6,944 nt of DNA from Nocardioides sp. (GTDB taxonomy: Bacteria > Actinomycetota > Actinomycetes > Propionibacteriales > Nocardioidaceae), in contig JAOPXF010000184.1 in assembly GCA_025965295.1 (NCBI GenBank), forward strand, positions 1 through 6,944, in the 5' to 3' direction. The notes below the pieces were generated by a model that was not told the origin of the DNA, made no database searches, and saw only the letters and a list, made by a program, of their open reading frames with translations. Within the stretch, counting starts at the first letter, position 1. Each line of letters opens with the position of its first letter. Shown one piece after another: positions 1-5,781 of this stretch. A program made the position numbers and the translations under genes.

Positions 1-1
1 T

Positions 2-457
2 CCGGCCGTCGGCCGACTCGGCGACCGCGGCGTCGACGTACGCCGCCTGCTCCGCGCTCAGGTCACGAGTGCGGGTGGTCACGTGGCGGGCGTGCGACGC
101 ACGGACCTCACCCGCCTTGACCCGACCCCACAGCTGGGGGTGGCGGTGGTGCAGGTCCTGGGAGTCGGCCATCAACTGGGCGGCGGCGTACGGGGAGCGG
201 CCGATGCGCGCGCCCAGCTCCGCGGCCGCGAACTCGGTGACCTCAGCGACACCCTCGCCACCGAGGCGGCGCGCCCGCTCGCGGCCGGGCTTCCCGGCCT
301 CGGCAGGGTCCAGTCGATCGGCCGAGTGCAGCACCGCCCACTGGTAGGCGGCACGGAGCAGGTCGACCTCGGCGCGGCGCGCGGTCTCGGCGCACGCGTC
401 GGCGTAGTCGAGGACCTCGCCCTGCGACATCGCCTCCAGCGCCGTGACTTCTGCCAT
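2..457 (-). CDS. DUF222/13E12-type HNH endonuclease-like protein, N-terminal part (runs off left edge)
   Basis: An open frame of 152 codons starts at the ATG at 457-455 and runs off the left edge without a stop. The protein begins MAEVTALEAMSQGEVLDYAD and continues through a helix-rich region with AAYQWAVLHSADRLDPAEAG, a basic stretch (KPGRERARRLGG), VTEFAAAELGARIGRS and VRASHARHVTTRTRDLS. I recognise this as the DUF222 region that precedes a C-terminal HNH nuclease domain in the multicopy 13E12-repeat family of actinobacteria. The HNH part would lie beyond the window, so nuclease activity is inferred from the family only. No strong Shine-Dalgarno sequence is visible before the ATG. The gene lies 180 bases downstream of serA on the same strand and probably has its own promoter. 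The biological role of the family is poorly defined; REP13E12 elements of mycobacteria are known integration sites for a prophage (phiRv1). Confidence 0.85.
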   Translation of the reverse strand, partial: MAEVTALEAMSQGEVLDYADACAETARRAEVDLLRAAYQWAVLHSADRLDPAEAGKPGRERARRLGGEGVAEVTEFAAAELGARIGRSPYAAAQLMADSQDLHHRHPQLWGRVKAGEVRASHARHVTTRTRDLSAEQAAYVDAAVAESADGR

Positions 458-499
458 GGGATGAGTCAAGCAGCGGGCACCGACAGTTCGCCCGGAAAG

Positions 500-561
500 C
501 CTGTGGACAAAGGGGATTGGGGGTCACGACCTGGTAACAGATATCGGGCCTTGTCCACAGG
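500..561. repeat. Inverted repeat containing two DnaA-box-like words
   Basis: CCTGTGGACAA at 500-510 and TTGTCCACAGG at 551-561 are exact reverse complements over 11 bases, 40 bases apart. A further 2-bp match is possible if one extra A at 511 is bulged. Each arm contains TTGTCCACA (551-559, and 502-510 on the minus strand), which is the preferred DnaA box of high-GC Streptomyces. The pair lies 45-104 bases upstream of the DUF222 gene start. It could be a DnaA-bound regulatory site, a recombination or mobility signal of the DUF222 element, or a stem in RNA. Two boxes alone do not make an origin. Confidence 0.5.
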
Positions 562-579
562 TTCGCGGTCGCCTCACCG

Positions 580-616
580 GGTTTCGACGACGCTCGCTGG
601 CGCTCGCTGCTCAACC
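580..616. repeat. Short interspersed-repeat-like element downstream of serA
   Basis: The element is bounded by GGTTTCGACGA at 580-590 and GCTCAACC at 609-616. Inside it CGCTCGCTG occurs twice (591-599 and 602-610). Outer ends GGTT/AACC can pair. From memory, closely similar sequences (GGTTTCGA...CGCTCGCT...CTCAACC) are scattered between genes in Nocardioides and related genomes, often just after coding regions. A second possible stem, TCGCTGGC (594-601) with GCCAGCGA (628-635), overlaps it. The position right after the serA stop would suit a transcription-end or RNA-stability role, but there is no T-tract. Confidence 0.45.
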
Positions 617-637
617 AACGGGTGCCGGCCAGCGACC

Positions 638-2242
638 TCAGCCGAGGTTGACGGCGCGGACGAAGCCGGCCTCGATGGCGGTCTGGATGTCCGCGAGCGC
701 CTCGGCGGGGATCGCGGAGTCGACGGACAGGGCGACCAGCGCGCTGCCGCCCTTGCTGTCGCGCGAGACCTGCATGCCGGCGATGTTGACGCCGGCGTCG
801 CCGAGGATCCCGCCGACGGTGCCTACCATGCCGGGACGGTCCTCGTAGACGAAGAACGCGAGGTGGTCGGTGGGCTCGATGTCGACGTCGAAGCCGTTGA
901 CCTCGACCAGCCGTTCCTTCTGCTGAATCCCGATCAGCGTGCCGCTCACCGACACCTGCGAGGAGTCGGCGAGGGTGCCACGGATCGTGATCAGGTTGCG
1001 GTGGTCGGGGCTCTCCGCGTCGGTCACCAGGCGTACGGCGCAGCCGCGCTCGGCCGCGAGCAACGGGGCGTTGACGTAGGAGACCTGCTCCTCGACGATG
1101 TCGGCGAAGACCCCCTTGAGGGCGGCCAGCTCGAGCACCTTCACGTCGAAGTCGGTGATCTCGCCACGGACCTCGACGTCGATCGACTGGGCCACCTCGC
1201 CCGCGATGCCGGTGAAGATGCGGCCGAGCCGCTCGGTGAGCGGGATGCCGGGGCGCACGTCCTCGGCGATCACGCCGCCCTGCACGTTGACGGCGTCGGG
1301 CACGAGCTCACCGGAGAGCGCGAGCCGCACCGACCTGGCGACCGCGATGCCGGCCTTCTCCTGGGCCTCGTCGGTAGACGCCCCGAGGTGCGGGGTGGCG
1401 ACGACGTTCTCCAGCTCGAAGAGCGGGCTGTCGGTGCACGGCTCCTTGGCGAAGACGTCGAGGCCGGCGGCCGCGATCCGGCCCTCCTTGAGCGCCGAGT
1501 AGAGCGCCACCTCGTCGACGATCCCGCCGCGGGCCGCGTTGACCAGCACCAGCGACGGCTTGGCCCTGTGCAGCTGCTCGTCGCCGATCAGGCCGACGGT
1601 CTCGGGCGTCTTGGGCAGGTGGACCGACATGAAGTCAGACTCCGCGAGCAGCGTGTCCAGGTCGACGAGCCGGACCCCCATCTGCGCGGCTCGGCCGGCC
1701 TGCACGTAGGGGTCGTACGCGATGACCTTCATGCCGAACGCCGAGAGCCGCTGCGCGACGAGTACGCCGATCCGGCCGAGGCCGACGATGCCGACGGTCT
1801 TCTCGTAGAGCTCGATGCCGGTGTAGCGGGACCGCTTCCACTCCCCGCTCTTGAGCGCGTTGTGCGCCGGCGAGATGTGCCGGGCCGCGGCGAGCATCAG
1901 CGCGACCGCGAGCTCGGCAGCGGACACGATGTTGGAGGTGGGCGCGTTGACGACCATCACCCCGGACTGGGTGGCGGCCCGGACGTCCACGTTGTCCAGC
2001 CCGACCCCGGCGCGCGCGACGACCTTGAGCCGGCCGGCGGCGGCGAGCGCCTCGGCGTCGACCTTGGTCGCGGAGCGCACGAGCAGCGCGTCGGCGTCGA
2101 CGATCGCGGCGAGCAGCTCGGCGCGGTCGGCGCCGTTGCAGGTACGGATCTCGAAGTCGGGCCCGAGCGCGGCGACGGTGGCGGGGCTGAGCTCCTCGGC
2201 GATCAGGACGATCGGCTTGCCTGCGGGCTGGTTCACGAACAT
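638..2242 (-). CDS. serA: D-3-phosphoglycerate dehydrogenase
   Basis: This enzyme oxidises 3-phosphoglycerate to 3-phosphohydroxypyruvate with NAD+, the first committed step of serine synthesis in the cytoplasm. The 534 residues match the long type I form seen in Mycobacterium tuberculosis (about 528). A catalytic core spans about 10-325, with the Rossmann motif GLGRIG at 154-159 and D177 in VIAYDP typical of NAD preference. Active-site residues are R238 (NAARGG), E267 (FAKEP) and H285 (TPHLGAST). The ASB regulatory domain covers about 326-457 and the ACT domain about 461-534. In the ACT domain Y466, D468 and N486 align with the mycobacterial serine-binding Y461, D463 and N481, so feedback inhibition by serine is likely. 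Start: ATG at 2242 leaves only one base after GAGGA, whereas GTG at 2236 has the same GAGGA seven bases upstream, so translation may really begin at 2236. The gene is monocistronic and divergent from the ABC-F gene. Confidence 0.97.
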   Translation of the reverse strand: MFVNQPAGKPIVLIAEELSPATVAALGPDFEIRTCNGADRAELLAAIVDADALLVRSATKVDAEALAAAGRLKVVARAGVGLDNVDVRAATQSGVMVVNAPTSNIVSAAELAVALMLAAARHISPAHNALKSGEWKRSRYTGIELYEKTVGIVGLGRIGVLVAQRLSAFGMKVIAYDPYVQAGRAAQMGVRLVDLDTLLAESDFMSVHLPKTPETVGLIGDEQLHRAKPSLVLVNAARGGIVDEVALYSALKEGRIAAAGLDVFAKEPCTDSPLFELENVVATPHLGASTDEAQEKAGIAVARSVRLALSGELVPDAVNVQGGVIAEDVRPGIPLTERLGRIFTGIAGEVAQSIDVEVRGEITDFDVKVLELAALKGVFADIVEEQVSYVNAPLLAAERGCAVRLVTDAESPDHRNLITIRGTLADSSQVSVSGTLIGIQQKERLVEVNGFDVDIEPTDHLAFFVYEDRPGMVGTVGGILGDAGVNIAGMQVSRDSKGGSALVALSVDSAIPAEALADIQTAIEAGFVRAVNLG

Positions 2243-2272
2243 GTCCTCGGAGGTCGTCGACGGCGGGGAGGT

Positions 2273-2297
2273 GACCGGAGATCCGGTCGTGCACGAC
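2273..2297. promoter_or_regulatory. Two overlapping palindromes upstream of serA, possible operator
   Basis: GACCGGAGATCCGGTC (2273-2288) has 7-base perfect arms around a GA centre. GTCGTGCACGAC (2286-2297) is a perfect 12-base palindrome. The two share the three bases GTC, giving regularly spaced GAC/GTC half-sites. They lie 31-55 bases upstream of the serA ATG, where a repressor or activator would be well placed, or where the leader RNA could fold. A weak -10-like TAGAGT lies on the minus strand at about 2314-2319, just upstream, which would put the dyads near or after the transcription start. No factor can be named from sequence alone. Confidence 0.35.
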
Positions 2298-2438
2298 GCT
2301 GTGCCCGGGTGGCGAACTCTACCCCTCCGCCGTGGCGAAAACCCGTGGCGTCCGCCGCCGCTGCACGGTTAGCGTTCCCGCGTCCCACTCCCCCACCCAG
2401 GGCAGGTCCGTTGAACCTCTGAGTCGCGTCCGCACCAC

Positions 2439-2480
2439 CGCGCCGGTCCGAGCAGTCCGCTCCCGGCGCGCTCACGCGCC
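2439..2480 (+). promoter_or_regulatory. Alternative hairpins before the ABC-F gene, possible attenuator
   Basis: CGCGCCGG (2439-2446) is the exact complement of CCGGCGCG (2463-2470), giving an 8-bp stem with a 16-base loop. The right arm can instead form GGCGCG (2465-2470) with CGCGCC (2475-2480), a 6-bp stem closed by the tetraloop CTCA. The two stems cannot coexist. The second ends four bases before the Shine-Dalgarno sequence of the ABC-F gene. Mutually exclusive stems in a leader are the hallmark of attenuation, and several antibiotic-resistance ABC-F genes are controlled this way. High GC makes chance stems common, and no T-tract follows. Confidence 0.35.
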
Positions 2481-2484
2481 TCAT

Positions 2485-2490
2485 CAGGAG
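2485..2490 (+). promoter_or_regulatory. Ribosome binding site of the ABC-F gene
   Basis: CAGGAG lies six bases before the ATG at 2497. It fixes that ATG as the start in preference to in-frame GTG codons further upstream (for example 2332), which lack such a site. Confidence 0.8.
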
Positions 2491-2496
2491 ACCCGC

Positions 2497-4074
2497 ATGC
2501 CCGCTGTCATCACCCTGTCCTCCGTCGGCTTCGCCTGGCCCGACGGCACCCGCGTCCTCGACGGCCTCGACCTGCTCGTCGGCACCGGCCGCTCGGGCCT
2601 GGTCGGCGTCAACGGCTCGGGCAAGTCCACGCTGCTCCGGCTCGTCGCCGGCACCGTGCGGCCCACCCACGGGCACGTCCAGGTCGCCGGCGAGGTCGGA
2701 TACCTGCCCCAGGACCTCACGCTCCACACCGCCCAGCCGGTGGCCGAGTTCCTCGGCGTCGCCGCCGTACGCCGGGCGCTGGCCGCGGTCGAGTCCGGCG
2801 TCCTCGACGGTGACGCGCTCGCCGACGCGCTGGCCACGATCGGCGACCAGTGGGACGTCGACGAGCGGGCCACCGCCGAGCTCGAGCGCATCGGCCTGCC
2901 GCCGGGCGTGCTCGACCGGCGGCTCGGCGAGCTGTCCGGCGGCGAGGTCACCCAGCTCGGGCTGGCCCGGCTGCTGCTCCGGCGGCCCGATGTCCTGCTG
3001 CTGGACGAGCCGACCAACAACCTCGACGCCCGCGCCCGGGCCAGGCTGTACGACGTCGTCGGCGCCTGGAGCCGGACCCTGCTCGTCGTCAGCCACGACC
3101 GCGAGCTCCTCGAACGCGTGGACCGGATAGGGGACCTCCGCGACGGCACGGTGCGCTGGTACGGCGGCGGCTACTCGTCGTACGCCGACCAGGTCGCCGC
3201 CGAGCAGGAGGCGGCCGAGCGGGCCGTCACCACGGCGCGGTCCGAGGTGCGCCGGCAGCGCAACGACGTCGTGCAAGCCGAGCTGGTGCTGGCCCAGCGC
3301 AAGCGGGTGGCGAAGAAGGCCGAGCAGGGCATGGGCAAGGCGGAGCGGGACTACAAGTTGAACCGCTCGGAGAAGTCTGCGGCGAAGTACCGCCAGACCC
3401 ACGCGGACCGCCTCGGCTCGGCCCGGGAGCGGCTCACCGGTGCCGAGGCCCGGCTGCGCGAGGACCGGGAGATCCGGGTCGACCTGCCGGGCACGGTGGT
3501 GCCGCGCGGCCACGTGGTGCTGCTCAGCGAGGACCTCGTGCTGCGCACCGGGACAGCTGTCGACCTCCAGATCAACGGCCCGGACCGGGTCGCGGTCGTC
3601 GGCCCCAACGGCTCGGGCAAGACCACGCTGCTGCACGCCATCGCGGGGCGGCTCGAGCCGGCGTCGGGCCACGCCTCGGTCCTGGTCCCGCTGGCCCTGC
3701 TCCCCCAACGGCTGGACGTCCTCGACGACGAGCTGACCGTCTTCGAGAACGCCGCCCGCCGGGCGCCCGGCGCCGACCCGAACACCATCCGGGCGTCGCT
3801 CGCCCGTTTCCTGTTCCGGGGCACGGCCGCCGACCACCGCGTCGGCGAGCTGTCGGGCGGCGAGCGCTTCCGGGCGACCCTGGCCGCGCTGCTGCTCGCA
3901 GACCCCGCGCCGAAGCTGCTGCTTCTCGACGAGCCGACCAACAACCTCGACTTCGCGTCGTACGACGCCCTGGTGTCGGCGCTGGCGTCCTACCGGGGCG
4001 CGCTGGTCGTGGCCAGCCATGACGCGGCGTTCCTGGAGGAGATCGGCGTCACGCGCCGGCTCGAGCTGCGGTGA
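2497..4074 (+). CDS. ABC-F family ATP-binding protein (translation factor or ribosome protection type)
   Basis: The 525-residue soluble protein has two complete ABC ATPase domains and no membrane segments, the ABC-F layout. Domain 1 has Walker A GVNGSGKST (37-45), Q-loop Q72, signature LSGGE (146-150), Walker B DVLLLDEP with catalytic E171, and H200. Domain 2 has Walker A GPNGSGKTT (369-377), Q404, LSGGE (452-456), LLLLDEP with E479, and H508. Residues about 235-340 form a charged, probably coiled-coil linker rich in Lys and Arg, the P-site tRNA interaction element of the family. There is no EttA-style arm insertion in domain 1 and no C-terminal extension. ABC-F proteins bind the ribosomal E site and either tune translation or displace antibiotics. 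The length and lack of an arm resemble actinobacterial self-resistance members (OleB/TlrC type), but sequence alone does not separate resistance from housekeeping roles. The stop abuts that of the next, convergent gene. Confidence 0.92.
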   Translation: MPAVITLSSVGFAWPDGTRVLDGLDLLVGTGRSGLVGVNGSGKSTLLRLVAGTVRPTHGHVQVAGEVGYLPQDLTLHTAQPVAEFLGVAAVRRALAAVESGVLDGDALADALATIGDQWDVDERATAELERIGLPPGVLDRRLGELSGGEVTQLGLARLLLRRPDVLLLDEPTNNLDARARARLYDVVGAWSRTLLVVSHDRELLERVDRIGDLRDGTVRWYGGGYSSYADQVAAEQEAAERAVTTARSEVRRQRNDVVQAELVLAQRKRVAKKAEQGMGKAERDYKLNRSEKSAAKYRQTHADRLGSARERLTGAEARLREDREIRVDLPGTVVPRGHVVLLSEDLVLRTGTAVDLQINGPDRVAVVGPNGSGKTTLLHAIAGRLEPASGHASVLVPLALLPQRLDVLDDELTVFENAARRAPGADPNTIRASLARFLFRGTAADHRVGELSGGERFRATLAALLLADPAPKLLLLDEPTNNLDFASYDALVSALASYRGALVVASHDAAFLEEIGVTRRLELR

Positions 4075-4983
4075 TCAGTGTGGTCGGTTGTCGACGGCGT
4101 TCTTGGTCCCACCGCTGCCGACCTGATAGGTGATGTTGGCGAGCGTCGGCAGTCCGGCACCTGGCTTGGCCGATCCGTTGAAGATCTTCTCGAAGTCATA
4201 GGACGCGTTGCCGACGTCGGTGGTCGCCCACTTCTCCGCCAGCTTCTTCACCGACGACCCGGCATCGTCCGCCGCCTCGAGGATCTCGTCGAGGTGCGTG
4301 CTGAGGTTGCCCATCGACTTGACCAAGCCCTTGATGAAGCCGGAGATCTTGGCCGCCCACTCGGCCACCTTGGCGACGACCTCACCGATCGCCTTCCCGG
4401 CGAGGACAACCGTCAGGAGCTGGGCGGCCTTCGAGAGCGCGTAACCGACCAGTTGGGAGATCGCGTCGCGTACCAGTTCACGCACGCCGGCGACGATGGC
4501 GCCCGCGAACTCGGTGGCCCCGGCAACGCCCTCGATCATCACCGCAAAGCCGTCGACGATCGTCGCCTGCACCTTGACCGCTGCGCGGTAGGCCTCGACC
4601 GCGACGCCCTCCCACTCGTTGGTCGCCGAGACGACCGCGTCGAGGAACTCGTCGGCAGTCTCGCGCACCCGGTCAGCGATGTTGTGCCAGGTCGAGGCGA
4701 AGGCATGGATCCGATCGGGGTCACCCGTTAGCTCGTCCATCCACGACGGGAAGGGCTCAAGGTGTTCGATCAGGAAGCCGATTCCGGCCGAGAACAGCGC
4801 ACCGAGTGGGTCAGCGATCGCGCTGAGGGTCTCGAGGCCGGTCGCGACGCCATAGACGGCACCGTCGACCCAGTCACCGCCCGCCAGGGCCTGGCCAGCT
4901 CCGACGAGCGACTCGACGGGGCCCGACCCGGTGAAAATGGTGCTGGAGTCCTGCGCCGGAGCGACCAGGTCGTTGCCGCTCAT
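4075..4983 (-). CDS. Putative T7SS-secreted protein with WXG100-like region
   Basis: The 302-residue protein resembles the N-terminal part of actinobacterial T7SS-exported polymorphic toxins. Residues about 85-135 form a helical hairpin with TWHNIADRVRETADEF and then W124-E125-G126 followed by AYRAAV, the WXG-type turn. The stretch of about 150-225 is hydrophobic and Ala/Val/Gly-rich and could be helical or membrane-active. The region 50-75 is also hydrophobic. The last 75 residues, ending NAVDNRPH, contain no toxin domain that I recognise. The start ATG follows AGGGGG (4991-4996) by seven bases and lies one base after the stop of the EspC-like gene, so translation is probably coupled. It is the last gene of a three-gene unit; the next gene is convergent, so no immunity gene follows. 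It could be an export partner, a structural secreted protein or a toxin whose C-terminus is novel or worn. Confidence 0.75.
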   Translation of the reverse strand: MSGNDLVAPAQDSSTIFTGSGPVESLVGAGQALAGGDWVDGAVYGVATGLETLSAIADPLGALFSAGIGFLIEHLEPFPSWMDELTGDPDRIHAFASTWHNIADRVRETADEFLDAVVSATNEWEGVAVEAYRAAVKVQATIVDGFAVMIEGVAGATEFAGAIVAGVRELVRDAISQLVGYALSKAAQLLTVVLAGKAIGEVVAKVAEWAAKISGFIKGLVKSMGNLSTHLDEILEAADDAGSSVKKLAEKWATTDVGNASYDFEKIFNGSAKPGAGLPTLANITYQVGSGGTKNAVDNRPH

Positions 4984-4984
4984 G

Positions 4985-5296
4985 TCAGAACCCCCTGAAC
5001 CTGTTCATCGCGCCTTCGACGACCTCGTCGACCTCGTCGAAGATCTTTGCGACGGCACGGACCTGCGTGGCCGTGGCGCCGATGCTGCCCACGGCTACGG
5101 CGGTCGTCGCAACACCTGCCTGGGCCACCGGCTGAAGGGCCGCGCCGATGAAGGAGCACATGATGCCGAATGCGTCGCCGGAGGCGGTGATGCCCTGCCC
5201 AGCCTGGACGCCTTCGTAGCCGTGCGAGGCGATCTGGTCGAGACGGCCTGCGTGGCTGCGCATCGCGTCGGTCACAACGTCGATCTCGCCGCTCAT
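4985..5296 (-). CDS. EspC-like type VII secretion target
   Basis: This small 103-residue protein has the two-helix EspC-family pattern. The first helix is MRSHAGRLDQIAS, followed by a linker with GDAFGIMCSFIGAALQPV (the family's typical Y/F-G-x-x-C-S-F element), then a second helix to the C-terminus. F86-D87-E88-V89-D90 is an FxxxD variant of the YxxxD/E export signal of T7SS substrates. The ATG at 5296 overlaps the stop of the upstream YbaB-like gene as ATGA; a G-rich site (GGGGG at 5304-5308) sits seven bases upstream. The stop is one base before the next gene's ATG. It most likely partners with the downstream 302-residue protein for export, as paired WXG100/EspC proteins do. The assignment rests on recall of the family, not on a search. 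Confidence 0.8.
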   Translation of the reverse strand: MSGEIDVVTDAMRSHAGRLDQIASHGYEGVQAGQGITASGDAFGIMCSFIGAALQPVAQAGVATTAVAVGSIGATATQVRAVAKIFDEVDEVVEGAMNRFRGF

Positions 5297-5696
5297 CGCA
5301 GCACCCCCGCTCCTGGCGTCTGGGGCCCCTCGGGTGGCGCAAACAGCTTCCGGTACTGGCCGACCAGCTCACGCGTCGTCCCCGAGTCAGCGCCAAAAGT
5401 CCGGGAGGTCAGCTCCGCAACCCGGTCGCCCATGGCCGCCTGGGCGGCGGCATTGGCCTCCAGGACCGCAACCGCGATGCGGTCAAGGGAGGCATTCTCC
5501 AGCCGACGTCCGAGGTAGAGGCGGTCAGCACACCGGTGTGGCCGATCGTGACCTCAGCTGCTCCGTCCGACGAGTGTCCGGTGGCCCGAAGTGTCTCGAG
5601 CTCCGTGGCGTACGCGCGGGCGTGAACAGCCCGCTCCCGTGCCTGGACGACCGCTCCGTCGATCTGGGCGAGCGCCTCCTCTTCGCTGGCTGCCAT
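5293..5696 (-). pseudogene. YbaB/EbfC-like gene split by a one-base frameshift
   Basis: The reading frame from ATG 5696 (AGGGGA at 5704-5709, seven bases upstream) encodes MAASEEEALAQIDGAVVQAR, a helix, then TGHSSDGAAEVTIGHTGVLT. After the codons ACC GCC at about 5525-5520 the sense continues in the -1 frame: LYLGRRLENASLDRIAVAVL, then EANAAAQAAMGDRVAEL, ending PGAGVLR with TGA at 5293-5295. Joined, this gives about 134 residues in the YbaB/EbfC order: helix, S-x-D-G-x-x-x-V-x-I strands, then a helix with AxxxAQ and RVAEL. The span of 404 bases is one short of whole codons, as a single deletion predicts. Read literally, the N-terminal frame ends out of frame at 5409 after 95 residues. YbaB-type proteins are nucleoid-associated and often accompany T7SS targets in actinobacteria. 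The ATGA overlap with the next gene supports the second frame as ancestral. Real mutation or sequencing error cannot be separated here. Confidence 0.72.
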
Positions 5697-5781
5697 CGTG
5701 GTTTCCCCTGTGTGAAATGACATTGATCTTTCGTATGTTGCCCGAGGAATGAAATCCGAAACACGTGGGCAGAATGGCGCT
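5697..5781. promoter_or_regulatory. Divergent promoter region of the T7SS cassette and the membrane gene
   Basis: This is the most AT-rich patch of the window and separates two divergent genes, so both promoters should be here. On the plus strand TATGTT (5734-5739) is a TANNNT-type -10 with a weak TGTGAA (5711-5716) 17 bases upstream. Nine bases separate the -10 from ATG 5749, which would suit a leaderless transcript. On the minus strand I see no convincing hexamer pair. Confidence 0.35.

Noticed and set aside
500..561. Replication origin
   Set aside because: Only two DnaA-like boxes are present, with no dnaA/dnaN neighbours, no AT-rich unwinding region and no box cluster.
83..2422. A 779-codon open frame on the plus strand
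   Set aside because: It is antisense to serA and the DUF222 gene, both of which have clear family sequence. Its own product is rich in Asp, Gly, Arg and Val in the pattern expected from the opposite strand of GC-rich codons.
2332..2496. N-terminal extension of the ABC-F protein from GTG 2332
   Set aside because: It would add 55 Arg-rich residues with no ribosome binding site, while ATG 2497 has CAGGAG at six bases and gives the normal family N-terminus.
2785..3149. Smaller overlapping frames inside the ABC-F gene
   Set aside because: They are Ser/Arg/Pro-rich shadow translations without start signals.
2233..4020. A 595-codon open frame on the minus strand
   Set aside because: It is antisense to the ABC-F gene, which has every ABC motif. 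The product has no recognisable domain.
5021..5039. Tandem ACCTCGTCG repeat
   Set aside because: It encodes the DEVDEV acidic helix of the EspC-like protein and is explained by coding.
5515..5526. Programmed -1 frameshift site in the YbaB-like gene
   Set aside because: The sequence ACC GCC TCT does not match an X XXY YYZ slippery heptamer and I see no obvious downstream structure. A deletion or sequencing error is simpler.
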